From Gemmatimonadota bacterium (GTDB lineage Bacteria > JAAXHH01), in contig JAPOOT010000264.1 of NCBI GenBank assembly GCA_026713285.1, forward strand, positions 1 through 8,262: DNA of 8,262 nucleotides, given 5' to 3'. Below the pieces are notes generated by a model, which did no database searches, was not told the DNA's origin, and saw nothing but the letters and a program-made list of their open reading frames with translations. Positions 1 through 6,526 of the stretch are shown piece after piece. The position numbers and the translations under genes were made by a program. Numbering within the stretch: the first letter of the stretch is position 1; each line of letters begins with the position of its first letter.

Positions 1-609
1 CTCGGCAGGGAGCTTTACGTCGAATCCCGCGAGGTGGAGAGAGACCAGCGGCAGGCGATCTTTGCCGCTTCGCTGGATATGTACCGTGCCAAGGTCGCCC
101 ATGACAGCACGAACTATTCCGCCTATCTGAACATGGGCATCACGGGACTGGTGGCCAACGACGGCGCGGTGGCCCGGGACGCGCTCCTCCAGTCCCTGAA
201 CCTAAAGGCCGAAGAAGGCGAGACGGATCCGACGACCATTCTCCAACCATTGAAATACCTGGGAACGGCCTACCTCATCCTGGAGGATTTCGCCAACGCG
301 CGCACGACGTTCCGCCGGGTGCTGGAGATCGATCCTACGGACCACGAGGCCTATTACCGCCTGGGTTTCGACCGGGTGTTGAACAAGGATTACGCCGGCG
401 CTATCGGCCGCCTGCGGAAAGCAGTCGAGCTGAAACCGGACGAATCGTCCTATCATCTCCTTCTCGCCCAGGCCTATACGAATTCGCAACAGCTCGCGCC
501 GGCGATCCGCCATTACCGGGAATGCCTCCGGCTGGACCCCAATAACGGCACGGCGCGGGAGCAGTTGAACAACGTGCGCGAGATCTACGAACAGCTGCAG
601 GGAGACTGA
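1..609 (+). CDS. TPR-repeat protein, 5' end outside the window
   Basis: The reading frame is open from base 1 with no stop upstream, so the gene almost certainly begins outside the window; the GTG at 34 is an internal in-frame codon with no clear Shine-Dalgarno site before it. The visible part is about 200 residues and consists of roughly four tetratricopeptide repeats, near bases 112-200, 250-350, 348-450 and 450-552. Each shows the usual small/large pattern: one has GTAYL, FANARTTFRRVLEIDP, the next YYRLGF, YAGAIGRLRKAVELKP, the last LLLAQAY, APAIRHYRECLRLDP. TPR arrays are alpha-helical protein-binding scaffolds, so no enzymatic role can be read from this part. The missing N-terminus could carry a signal peptide, a kinase or another domain. 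The stop overlaps a short ATG ORF (ATGA at 608-611 region), and the next solid gene, exbB, is 276 bases away, so it is probably not in the ton operon. TPR identity is secure; function is unknown. Confidence 0.85.
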   Translation, partial: LGRELYVESREVERDQRQAIFAASLDMYRAKVAHDSTNYSAYLNMGITGLVANDGAVARDALLQSLNLKAEEGETDPTTILQPLKYLGTAYLILEDFANARTTFRRVLEIDPTDHEAYYRLGFDRVLNKDYAGAIGRLRKAVELKPDESSYHLLLAQAYTNSQQLAPAIRHYRECLRLDPNNGTAREQLNNVREIYEQLQGD

Positions 610-688
610 TGAACGATCGTTCTTCCGCGGGCAGGTCCGGCGCGCGTGAACGGCGGGGAAGTTCCGGATTGCAAATTACATGATCCAG

Positions 689-702
689 GCCTGTTTACAG
701 GC
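689..702. repeat. 14-bp inverted repeat, possible operator
   Basis: GCCTGT-TT-ACAGGC forms two perfect 6-bp arms around a 2-base centre. Short symmetric sites like this can be dimeric regulator operators, but a single copy about 185 bases before exbB may equally be chance. No regulator gene is visible. Confidence 0.25.
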
Positions 703-707
703 GACAC

Positions 708-782
708 ACAGGACACGGATGGAAAGGTGGTGGTGAAGGAAGGCGTTTGTCCCGCCGACTCGAACAGGACACTTTCAGGATG
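708..782 (+). repeat. Imperfect direct repeat in the exbB upstream spacer
   Basis: ACAGGACAC occurs at 708-716 and again at 764-772. In both places GGATGG follows, directly in the first copy and after five bases in the second. This could be a partial local duplication or two binding sites; the length is small enough that chance cannot be ruled out. Confidence 0.25.
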
Positions 783-885
783 GGCAGTACCGGGTTTGTC
801 CGGCAGGGATTATATCACGGTGAGATGATTGTCTTGGTTTTTAATTCACTATTCGTAACGCAACAAAGTTTAAGGAGAATTTGAT

Positions 886-1602
886 ATGCGGCCAGGCGCC
901 TTTATCATGATCATCATCGTCCTTTGCTTTATTGTTTCATGGATCATTTTCGAGTACTTTCTGCCACAGTTCGTAAAGGACGGCGGACCCGTGGTCATCG
1001 GTCTCATGGTGCTCACCATGCTTGACATCACTTTCATCATAGAGCGTTCGCTGACGCTGAAGAAAGCGCGCGGCAAGCGGTCGCAGGTGGAGTTTCTCAA
1101 AGACGCCATGGGCGCGATCCGCAACAACGACGTCACCCGCGCGGTCAACCTGTGCAACTCGCAACAGGGTACCATGGCCAACGTGCTTCGCGCCGGTCTC
1201 GAGCGGTTCCAGACCATTGCCGACGAGAACCTGACGAGCGACAGGCAGGTGCAGGAGATCAAGCGGGCTTTCGAGGAAGCCAACGCCCTCGAAACGCCGT
1301 TGCTCGAACGCAACCTGATCGCGCTGCAGACCATTGCCACAATCGCCACGCTGGTGGGGCTGCTCGGTACGACGATCGGTATGATCCGCGCCTTTGCCGC
1401 CATGGCCAATGAAGGTGCGCCGGACGCCATTCAGCTTGCTCTGGGTATATCCGAAGCGCTGATCAACACGGCGGGCGGGCTGGCCGCGGCCATCATGGGT
1501 ATCGTAGCGTATAATTACTTCGTCAACAAGGTGGACATGTTCACCTACGCCGTCGACGAAGTGGCACAGGAAGTCCTGGCTATTCTTACCGGCCGGGCCT
1601 AA
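886..1602 (+). CDS. exbB: ExbB/TolQ/MotA-family proton channel subunit
   Basis: This 238-residue inner-membrane protein is the channel subunit of the TonB-ExbB-ExbD motor, which converts the ion gradient across the inner membrane into work on TonB. AAGGAG at 872-877, 8 bases upstream, supports the ATG. Predicted membrane helices are at about residues 5-27, 35-52, 145-170 and 187-212. The last two carry the family core: GLLGTTIGMIRAF (158-170), with the Thr of TM2, and ALINTAGGLAAAI (191-203), with the Thr of TM3, followed by a YN motif. Between the second and third helix is a cytoplasmic loop of about 90 charged residues. E. coli ExbB has three helices; the additional N-terminal one here resembles FCB-group ExbB proteins. 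It is followed 26 bases later by exbD, which supports ExbB over TolQ or MotA. Confidence 0.93.
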   Translation: MRPGAFIMIIIVLCFIVSWIIFEYFLPQFVKDGGPVVIGLMVLTMLDITFIIERSLTLKKARGKRSQVEFLKDAMGAIRNNDVTRAVNLCNSQQGTMANVLRAGLERFQTIADENLTSDRQVQEIKRAFEEANALETPLLERNLIALQTIATIATLVGLLGTTIGMIRAFAAMANEGAPDAIQLALGISEALINTAGGLAAAIMGIVAYNYFVNKVDMFTYAVDEVAQEVLAILTGRA

Positions 1603-1628
1603 TCGGGTTGCGTTAAGGAGTCTTTTAT

Positions 1629-2114
1629 ATGGCGCACGGAAAACATAAGCCGGTCATGATCGATATGACGCCGATGGTGGATATCGCCTTCCTGCTGCTC
1701 ATCTTCTTCATGGCCACGACGCAGTTCAAGTCCCCGGAATCGATTCCCATCCAGCTTCCGGAGTCCCATTCGGCCATCAAGCTGCCTGAATCGGACGTCG
1801 TGATCCTGACCGTCGGACCGAAACCGGAAAACCGGTTGTTCTGGCGGCTGGAGCCACAGCCCGAAGTAGGGATCGAGTTGGCGGAAATGGAGAACGCACT
1901 GGTGGAGGCGCGCATAAGAAACCCCCGCCTGCGTATAGCCATCAAGGCGCACAAAGATGCCGAGTTCGGCGTAATCAGCGACATGATGGAGATCCTTCAG
2001 AAAACGAACAACACCCGGTTCAACCTGGTGACCAACTTCGAGGACGATACCAAGTCTTCGGACGACAGTCCGACCAGCTTGCGACCGGTCAACCACGACC
2101 TGGTAAGGAGGTGA
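1629..2114 (+). CDS. exbD: ExbD/TolR-family protein, first copy
   Basis: This 161-residue ExbD-type protein has a short cytoplasmic N-terminus, one membrane helix and a periplasmic domain; ExbD dimers sit within the ExbB pentamer. The signature DMTPMVDIAFLLLIFFM covers residues 12-28. Asp18 matches the essential membrane aspartate (Asp25 in E. coli) that is protonated during the ion cycle. The periplasmic part (about 35-161) contains LFWRLEPQPEVGIELAEME and a KAHKDAEFGVISDMMEIL helix typical of the ExbD fold. AAGGAG at 1615-1620 lies 8 bases before the ATG. The C-terminal tail after about residue 140 is polar and probably disordered. It is followed by a second exbD, so the two may form heterodimers or serve different ExbB or TonB partners. 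ExbD is preferred to TolR because a tonB gene ends the operon and no tolA, tolB or pal is present. Confidence 0.92.
   Translation: MAHGKHKPVMIDMTPMVDIAFLLLIFFMATTQFKSPESIPIQLPESHSAIKLPESDVVILTVGPKPENRLFWRLEPQPEVGIELAEMENALVEARIRNPRLRIAIKAHKDAEFGVISDMMEILQKTNNTRFNLVTNFEDDTKSSDDSPTSLRPVNHDLVRR
2105..2112 (+). promoter_or_regulatory. Ribosome binding site of second exbD, inside first exbD
   Basis: AAGGAGGT followed by GA is a full match to the anti-Shine-Dalgarno sequence. It lies in the last codons and stop of the first exbD, 8 bases before the ATG at 2121. It fixes that start and suggests strong, independent initiation on the second exbD. Confidence 0.75.
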
Positions 2115-2120
2115 TGACAC

Positions 2121-2639
2121 ATGGCAGCTGTCCAGGGCACTCAGAAAGCCAGCGACAGAAAGAAGGAAGGCGCTAAAAAGAAAAAGGGCCGCGATCAGAT
2201 CTTCATCGACATGACGCCCATGGTGGACATCGCATTCCTCCTGCTCATCTTCTTCATGGTCACCACGGTATTCAGGGCGCCGCAGACCATGGAGCTCAAC
2301 ATTCCGCCCGACAAGGACGACAAGGTCGAGATCGCGGAATCGAACGTGTTGCTGATCTACATGCTGGACGACGACCGCATGTTCTGGCAGATCGGCCGGG
2401 ACATGACGCCGGTGGAAATGGAACTGGCGGACGTCCAGGAATTCATCAAGGAGAAGGAGGTGGAGAACGCCGAAACGCACGACGGCGAATCCAAGCTGGT
2501 GACCCTGGTGATGATTCAGCGCACGAGTCCCTACGAGCAGATGGTCAACGTCATGGACGAACTTCAGCTAGGCGCCATCGACCGGTTCAGTATCACGGTC
2601 CTGGAGCAGGATAAGTACGAGGAGGTGTTTGGCTCATGA
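2121..2639 (+). CDS. exbD: ExbD/TolR-family protein, second copy
   Basis: This 172-residue protein is the second ExbD in the operon. Its N-terminus (residues 9-24) is lysine-rich, as expected of a cytoplasmic segment, and longer than in the first copy. DMTPMVDIAFLLLIFFM at residues 30-46 is identical to that of its neighbour; Asp36 is the ion-carrying aspartate. The periplasmic part contains MFWQIGRDMTPVEMELADVQEF, which aligns with the FW-x-ELAEME stretch of the first copy, so the pair probably arose by tandem duplication and then diverged. A long acidic insertion (KEKEVENAETHDGESK) separates this from the final strand-helix-strand part. The gene starts 6 bases after the first exbD stop and overlaps tonB by 4 bases (ATGA), so the three are very likely co-translated. 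The family assignment is secure; the division of labour between the copies is unknown. Confidence 0.92.
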   Translation: MAAVQGTQKASDRKKEGAKKKKGRDQIFIDMTPMVDIAFLLLIFFMVTTVFRAPQTMELNIPPDKDDKVEIAESNVLLIYMLDDDRMFWQIGRDMTPVEMELADVQEFIKEKEVENAETHDGESKLVTLVMIQRTSPYEQMVNVMDELQLGAIDRFSITVLEQDKYEEVFGS

Positions 2640-3376
2640 TCGGATCGCTGCTCAGCGTCGACCATTTTCCCCTGAAAAAAGAATCCCCCATCAAGTTCTT
2701 CTATCAGCGGAATGCCAAACGGGGCATCATAGCAGCCATTATCGTGCACATGCTTGCCCTGGGAACCTACTGGACCGTATGGTACATCCAGGAACAGAAC
2801 CGGGTCTACGCGACAAGGATCCTGGAATACGCCGACCTGGGACCGCCCCCGGCGCTGACCGACGCGCCGGAAATGCCGGAGGTGCCGGTAGAGGCGCCTT
2901 CGAGGCCGGTCATCGGCATACCTGAACCCGTTGATGACGCCGAGGTGTCCGCCGAGATGACGATCGCCACCCAGACCGAGATGAGCCAAAGTATCGCTCC
3001 GGTGATCCAGGACATCGAGGAGGAGAACATCATCATCGAGGCGCCGGAGGAAGAGAACATCCGGATCGAGGACGAGGCGCTGCCTCCTCCCGATGCCTTC
3101 GTGGCTTTTGAGATCGAGCCCAAGCCCATCACGCCCATATCGCCCGAGTACCCGGAACTGGCTCGCAAAGCGGGCATCGAAGGTACCGTGTGGGTTAAGA
3201 TCCTGATCGACAAAAGGGGAAACGTGCGAGACGCACAGATCATCAGAGGGATCGGCGCGGGATTGGACGAGGCGGCGGTCGAGGCTTTGAAGAATACGAA
3301 GTACACGCCTGCGATCCAGAACAACCAGCCGGTTGCCGTCTGGGTTGCGCAGCGGATCATATTCAACTTGCGCTGA
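2636..3376 (+). CDS. tonB: TonB-family energy transducer
   Basis: This 246-residue protein spans the periplasm from the ExbB-ExbD motor to outer-membrane TonB-dependent receptors. A strong site, GAGGAGGT at 2619-2626, lies 9 bases before the ATG, which overlaps the stop of the second exbD. There is a cytoplasmic N-terminus of about 29 residues, a membrane helix at about 30-51 with a histidine (His38) in a position like the functionally important His20 of E. coli TonB, a proline- and acid-rich linker (about 65-160), and the TonB C-terminal domain (about 165-246). The last contains YPELARKAGIEGTVWVKILI, the common start of this fold, then GLDEAAVEALKNTKYTPA and a final strand ending NLR. The linker is unusual in being Glu/Ile-rich, not Lys-Pro-rich, with a 10-residue repeat (EEENI at 128-132 and 138-142). 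It ends the operon, and hairpins follow. Confidence 0.93.
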   Translation: MIGSLLSVDHFPLKKESPIKFFYQRNAKRGIIAAIIVHMLALGTYWTVWYIQEQNRVYATRILEYADLGPPPALTDAPEMPEVPVEAPSRPVIGIPEPVDDAEVSAEMTIATQTEMSQSIAPVIQDIEEENIIIEAPEEENIRIEDEALPPPDAFVAFEIEPKPITPISPEYPELARKAGIEGTVWVKILIDKRGNVRDAQIIRGIGAGLDEAAVEALKNTKYTPAIQNNQPVAVWVAQRIIFNLR

Positions 3377-3404
3377 CAGGGTGAAACCGGTGCGACGCGG
3401 CCAT

Positions 3405-3437
3405 GCGTGCCGCAAGGCCATACGAGCTGCGGCATGC
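3405..3437 (+). terminator. Hairpin after tonB, possible terminator or mRNA 3' end
   Basis: GCGTGCCGCA (3405-3414) pairs with TGCGGCATGC (3428-3437): a 10-bp stem with one G-U pair and a 13-base loop, starting 28 bases after the tonB stop. No run of T follows, so a classical intrinsic terminator is not shown; a transcript-stabilising hairpin is an alternative. Confidence 0.4.
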
Positions 3438-3475
3438 TTCGCGCTTAATCCAAAAATGTACGCAGGTTAGAAACG

Positions 3476-3497
3476 GGGCGGGTTTTCAGACCCGCCC
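3476..3497 (+). terminator. GC-rich hairpin, probable terminator of the ton operon
   Basis: GGGCGGGT (3476-3483) and ACCCGCCC (3490-3497) form a perfect 8-bp stem around the loop TTTCAG. The stem is preceded by AAA and followed by TCTGTGTGTT, which is only moderately T-rich. The stem is strong and lies between two operons, which favours a terminator, but the weak U-tract leaves doubt. Confidence 0.55.
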
Positions 3498-3514
3498 TCT
3501 GTGTGTTCAGCAAA

Positions 3515-3551
3515 CTGGTTTTCAGCCGGCTGGTTTTCAGCCCACTGGTTT
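3515..3551 (+). repeat. 15-bp tandem repeat in the hppA leader
   Basis: Two and a half copies lie head to tail: CTGGTTTTCAGCCGG (3515-3529), CTGGTTTTCAGCCCA (3530-3544), CTGGTTT (3545-3551). A degenerate copy in phase at 3500-3514 keeps TTCAGC. The junction of the first two copies is a 10-bp palindrome, CAGCCGGCTG (3523-3532). The last copy runs straight into AAAGGAG (3552-3558), the ribosome binding site of hppA, so the array is in the probable 5' untranslated region. It could affect translation or bind a regulator, or be a slippage-prone minisatellite. Confidence 0.8.
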
Positions 3552-3571
3552 AAAGGAGAAAGTTTCGGAAT

Positions 3572-5728
3572 ATGAACGAGTTGATGTATGGTGTGATCGG
3601 CGCGGGCCTGTTGGGATTGATTTACTCCATCTGGAGGACGTCCTGGATCAACAGGCAGGAAGAGGGAACGGATAAGATGAAAGCCATCGGCGCAAGCATT
3701 TCCGAGGGCGCCATGGCCTTTCTCAAGGCGGAGTACCGGGTGCTGGCGATTTTCGTCGTGATCGTTGCCGTGCTGCTGGCCGTGGCGAATATGGGCAAGG
3801 TCGAATCGAGTGCGCTCATCGCCCTGTCCTTCGTCACCGGCGCGCTCGCTTCGGGGCTGGCCGGATTCCTGGGCATGCGCGTGGCCATCCGGGCCAATAC
3901 GCGGACGACCCACGCGGCGCGGACCGGCCTTGCCCGGGCGCTGCACGTGGCCTTTGCAGGCGGTTCGGTCATGGGGCTCAACGTCGTGGGCCTGGGCGTC
4001 CTGGGTCTCGGCGGCCTGTTCATCCTCTATACGGGCCTCTTCGGTATCGATGAGTCCGGGATCGGCCGGGTGCTGAACGTCATTTCCGGCTTCTCACTGG
4101 GCGCTTCCTCGATCGCCCTCTTCGCCCGCGTGGGCGGTGGCATCTATACGAAGGCGGCCGATGTTGGCGCGGATCTGGTGGGCAAGGTCGAGGCGGGAAT
4201 ACCCGAGGACCATCCGCTGAATCCGGCCGCGATCGCCGACAACGTGGGCGACAATGTAGGCGACGTGGCGGGGATGGGCGCCGATCTCTTCGAATCCTAC
4301 GTGGGTTCCATCGTCGGCTCCATGGTACTGGGCGCCGGCATCCTCGTGGCGGGCGTTTACGATCCGATCTTCATCACCCTGCCCCTGATTATCGCGGGCG
4401 CGGGCATCATCATCTCGATCCTCGGCACCTTCATGGTCTCCGTCAAGGAAGGCGGCAATCCCCAGTCCGGCCTGAACAAGGGCGAATTCGGATCCTCCGC
4501 GATCATGGTCGCCGTAATGTACCTGCTCATCGACTACCTGCTGCCCGGCGACTTCACCCTGGGCGGCGAGACTTACACCAGCCTGGGGGTTTTCATTGCG
4601 GCTACAATCGGGCTGCTGGCCGGACTCGGCATCGGTCTGATTACCGAACACTACACGGGTACCCACAAAGGCCCCGTCACCTCCATTTCACGACAGTCCG
4701 TGACGGGTACCGCGACCAACATCATCGCCGGCCTGGGCATCGGCATGCAGTCCACGGCCATCCCCATCCTGATCATCGCCGCCGGTATCATGGGCGCCTA
4801 TTACTTCGCCGGGCTTTACGGGATCGCCATGGCGGCCCTGGGCATGCTGTCCAACACGGGAATCCAGCTGGCGGTGGACGCCTATGGCCCAATTTCCGAC
4901 AATGCGGGCGGCGTGGCCGAGATGGCCGAGCTACCCCCCGAAGTCCGTCAGCGCACCGACAAGCTCGACGCGGTGGGCAACACGACCGCGGCCATCGGCA
5001 AAGGATTCGCCATCGGCTCCGCGGCGCTTACAGCGCTTGCGTTGTTCGCGGCCTACATGGTACAGGTGGGCATCTCGAGCATCGATATCGCCAATCCCCG
5101 CGTGATGGCGGGACTCTTCGTGGGCGGCATGTTGCCCTTCCTCTTCTCCGCGCTCGCAATGAACGCCGTGGGACAGGCGGCCATGGCCATGATAGAAGAG
5201 GTCCGGCGCCAGTTCAATGCCATCCCCGAACTCAAGGCCGCGCTGTCGGTAATGAAGAAGAACGACGGGGTGGCGGAAGGGGATTGGACGAAGGAGGACC
5301 GAGATGTCTTCGAGGCGGCGAGTGGCAAACCCGAATACGCCCGCTGCGTGGAGATTTCAACCAAGGCGGCCATACGGCGCATGGTGCTTCCCGGCCTGCT
5401 GGCCGTGCTGACGCCCGTCGCCGTGGGATTCATCTTCGGTCCGGAGACCCTGGGCGGCCTGCTGGCCGGCGTCACCGTGTGCGGCGTGCTCATGGCCATC
5501 TTCCAGGCTAATTCGGGCGGCGCCTGGGATAACGCGAAGAAGATGATCGAAGAGGGCATGACCATCGACGGCGTCCGGTACGGGAAGGGATCGGAGGCCC
5601 ACAAGGCCGCCGTCGTGGGAGACACCGTGGGCGATCCCTTCAAGGACACCTCCGGTCCCTCGCTTAACATATTGATCAAGCTGATGTCGGTGGTGTCTCT
5701 GGTCATCGCCCCGCTCATCGCGCTTTAG
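3572..5728 (+). CDS. hppA: Membrane-integral pyrophosphatase, K+-dependent, probably Na+-pumping
   Basis: This 718-residue protein hydrolyses pyrophosphate and pumps H+ or Na+ across the inner membrane; the length is normal for this 16-helix family. The first catalytic motif is at 197-231: DVGADLVGKVE, then IPED, NPAAIADNVGDNVGD, whose aspartates bind Mg-pyrophosphate. A second catalytic region is DAYGPISDNAGG (436-447), and a third is GDTVGDPFKDTSGPS (683-697). In GNTTAAIGKG (469-478) Ala473 and Gly476 occupy the positions that are Lys and Thr in K+-independent enzymes, so K+ dependence is expected. Glu241 in DLFESYVG sits at the helix-6 position (6.53) seen in Na+-pumping members; K+ dependence together with this Glu points to Na+ or Na+/H+ transport. 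His214 (EDHP) replaces an Asp common in the family. AAGGAG (3553-3558) is 13 bases from the ATG, rather far. The mlaE-type gene follows after 6 bases. Confidence 0.96.
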   Translation: MNELMYGVIGAGLLGLIYSIWRTSWINRQEEGTDKMKAIGASISEGAMAFLKAEYRVLAIFVVIVAVLLAVANMGKVESSALIALSFVTGALASGLAGFLGMRVAIRANTRTTHAARTGLARALHVAFAGGSVMGLNVVGLGVLGLGGLFILYTGLFGIDESGIGRVLNVISGFSLGASSIALFARVGGGIYTKAADVGADLVGKVEAGIPEDHPLNPAAIADNVGDNVGDVAGMGADLFESYVGSIVGSMVLGAGILVAGVYDPIFITLPLIIAGAGIIISILGTFMVSVKEGGNPQSGLNKGEFGSSAIMVAVMYLLIDYLLPGDFTLGGETYTSLGVFIAATIGLLAGLGIGLITEHYTGTHKGPVTSISRQSVTGTATNIIAGLGIGMQSTAIPILIIAAGIMGAYYFAGLYGIAMAALGMLSNTGIQLAVDAYGPISDNAGGVAEMAELPPEVRQRTDKLDAVGNTTAAIGKGFAIGSAALTALALFAAYMVQVGISSIDIANPRVMAGLFVGGMLPFLFSALAMNAVGQAAMAMIEEVRRQFNAIPELKAALSVMKKNDGVAEGDWTKEDRDVFEAASGKPEYARCVEISTKAAIRRMVLPGLLAVLTPVAVGFIFGPETLGGLLAGVTVCGVLMAIFQANSGGAWDNAKKMIEEGMTIDGVRYGKGSEAHKAAVVGDTVGDPFKDTSGPSLNILIKLMSVVSLVIAPLIAL

Positions 5729-5734
5729 CCGACC

Positions 5735-6511
5735 ATGACCTCCTTCTTTTCCTTCCTTGGCAGACGCGTTCTCTGGGCGCTGACGAATATCGGCGACTTC
5801 GGCATGATGATGGTCGAAGTCGTCCGGAACCTGCCGCGGATCAGGACGTACTGGGGGCTGATGGTCCACCAGATGTTCGAGATCGGCATCCATTCCATGC
5901 CGATCGTCCTGATCATCGCGTTCTTCGCCGGCCTCGTGACCGCCGTGCAGACCGGGTACCAGTTCCAGGGGTACGTACCCGCCTACCTCGTGGGCAGCGT
6001 CGTCCTTTCATCGGTGGTCCTCGAACTCGCGCCGGTACTCGGCGCCCTGGTGCTGTCGGGACGGGTGGGCGCCACCATCGCGGCCGAACTCGGCACGATG
6101 CGGGTGACCGAGCAGATCGATGCCTACGAGGTGATGGCGATGAACCCCATCGTCTACCTGGCGATCCCCCGCATCATCGCCGGCATGTTCATGCTGCCGG
6201 TCCTCGTGGTGTTCGCCGACCTGATCGGGGTGCTGTCGGGCATGGTCGCGGCCATCGACCGGATGCAGGTGAGCATCCCCGATTTCGAACGGGGCATGCG
6301 GGAGTTCTTCCGGACCAAGGACGCATTCTTCGGGCTGTCCAAGGCCTTCTGCTTCGGGATAACGATCACCACCATCGCCTGCTACCAGGGTTTCAAGGTG
6401 AAACCGGGCTCAGGCGCGGAAGGCGTGGGCCAGGCGACCACCAATACCGTGGTGGTGTCGTGCATATTGATTCTGTGCCTGGACTATCTGCTGGCCAGGA
6501 CGATCCTGTAA
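5735..6511 (+). CDS. mlaE: MlaE-type ABC permease, lipid transport
   Basis: This 258-residue inner-membrane protein belongs to the MlaE/YrbE permease family, which with an MCE protein and an ATPase moves phospholipids or other lipids between inner and outer membranes. Hydrophobic helices are at about residues 49-72, 85-108, 145-175 and 235-256. The hallmark RVGATIAAELGTMRVTEQIDA (110-130) includes the ELGTM-x-EQIDA segment, thought to contact the ATPase. The C-terminal signature GAEGVGQATTNTVVVS (227-242) is also typical. It begins 6 bases after the hppA stop with no Shine-Dalgarno sequence in the bases just upstream, so it probably relies on ribosomes finishing hppA. The M25-M27 cluster could be an alternative start, but it too lacks a site and would remove conserved N-terminal sequence. 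The MCE gene follows after 15 bases; the ATPase gene normally found beside this pair is absent. Confidence 0.92.
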   Translation: MTSFFSFLGRRVLWALTNIGDFGMMMVEVVRNLPRIRTYWGLMVHQMFEIGIHSMPIVLIIAFFAGLVTAVQTGYQFQGYVPAYLVGSVVLSSVVLELAPVLGALVLSGRVGATIAAELGTMRVTEQIDAYEVMAMNPIVYLAIPRIIAGMFMLPVLVVFADLIGVLSGMVAAIDRMQVSIPDFERGMREFFRTKDAFFGLSKAFCFGITITTIACYQGFKVKPGSGAEGVGQATTNTVVVSCILILCLDYLLARTIL

Positions 6512-6514
6512 ACC

Positions 6515-6521
6515 AGGAGGT
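6515..6521 (+). promoter_or_regulatory. Ribosome binding site supporting a GTG start of mlaD
   Basis: AGGAGGT lies 6 bases before the GTG at 6527. No ATG in this frame is as well placed, so this site decides the GTG start. It falls wholly within the 15-base gap after the permease stop. Confidence 0.75.
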
Positions 6522-6526
6522 TCGAC

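Larger units (their letters stand above)
610..885 (+). other. Intergenic spacer and exbB leader
   Basis: No convincing gene lies here. Two short ORFs exist: a 24-codon ORF from the ATG at 609 to 683, overlapping the TPR stop, and a 60-codon GTG ORF at 646-828. Neither has a good ribosome binding site or a recognisable domain, and both could be chance or decayed coding sequence. The last 55 bases (about 829-885) become AT-rich, as expected of a promoter and leader, but I see no hexamer pair with good matches and spacing. AAGGAG at 872-877 lies 8 bases before the exbB ATG and fixes its start. The spacer also holds a near-palindrome (689-702) and a direct repeat, listed separately. Confidence 0.5.

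Noticed and set aside
1599..3421. Two long minus-strand frames (1599-2480 and 2564-3421) opposite exbD and tonB
   Set aside because: Both are low-complexity, Arg/His/Asp-rich and lack family motifs, whereas the plus strand has conserved ExbD and TonB signatures and ribosome binding sites.
3403..3675. A plus-strand frame in which the 15-bp repeat would encode TGFQP-AGFQP-TGL
   Set aside because: It overlaps the hppA start by about 100 bases, has no ribosome binding site and crosses two hairpins; the repeat is better read as leader DNA.
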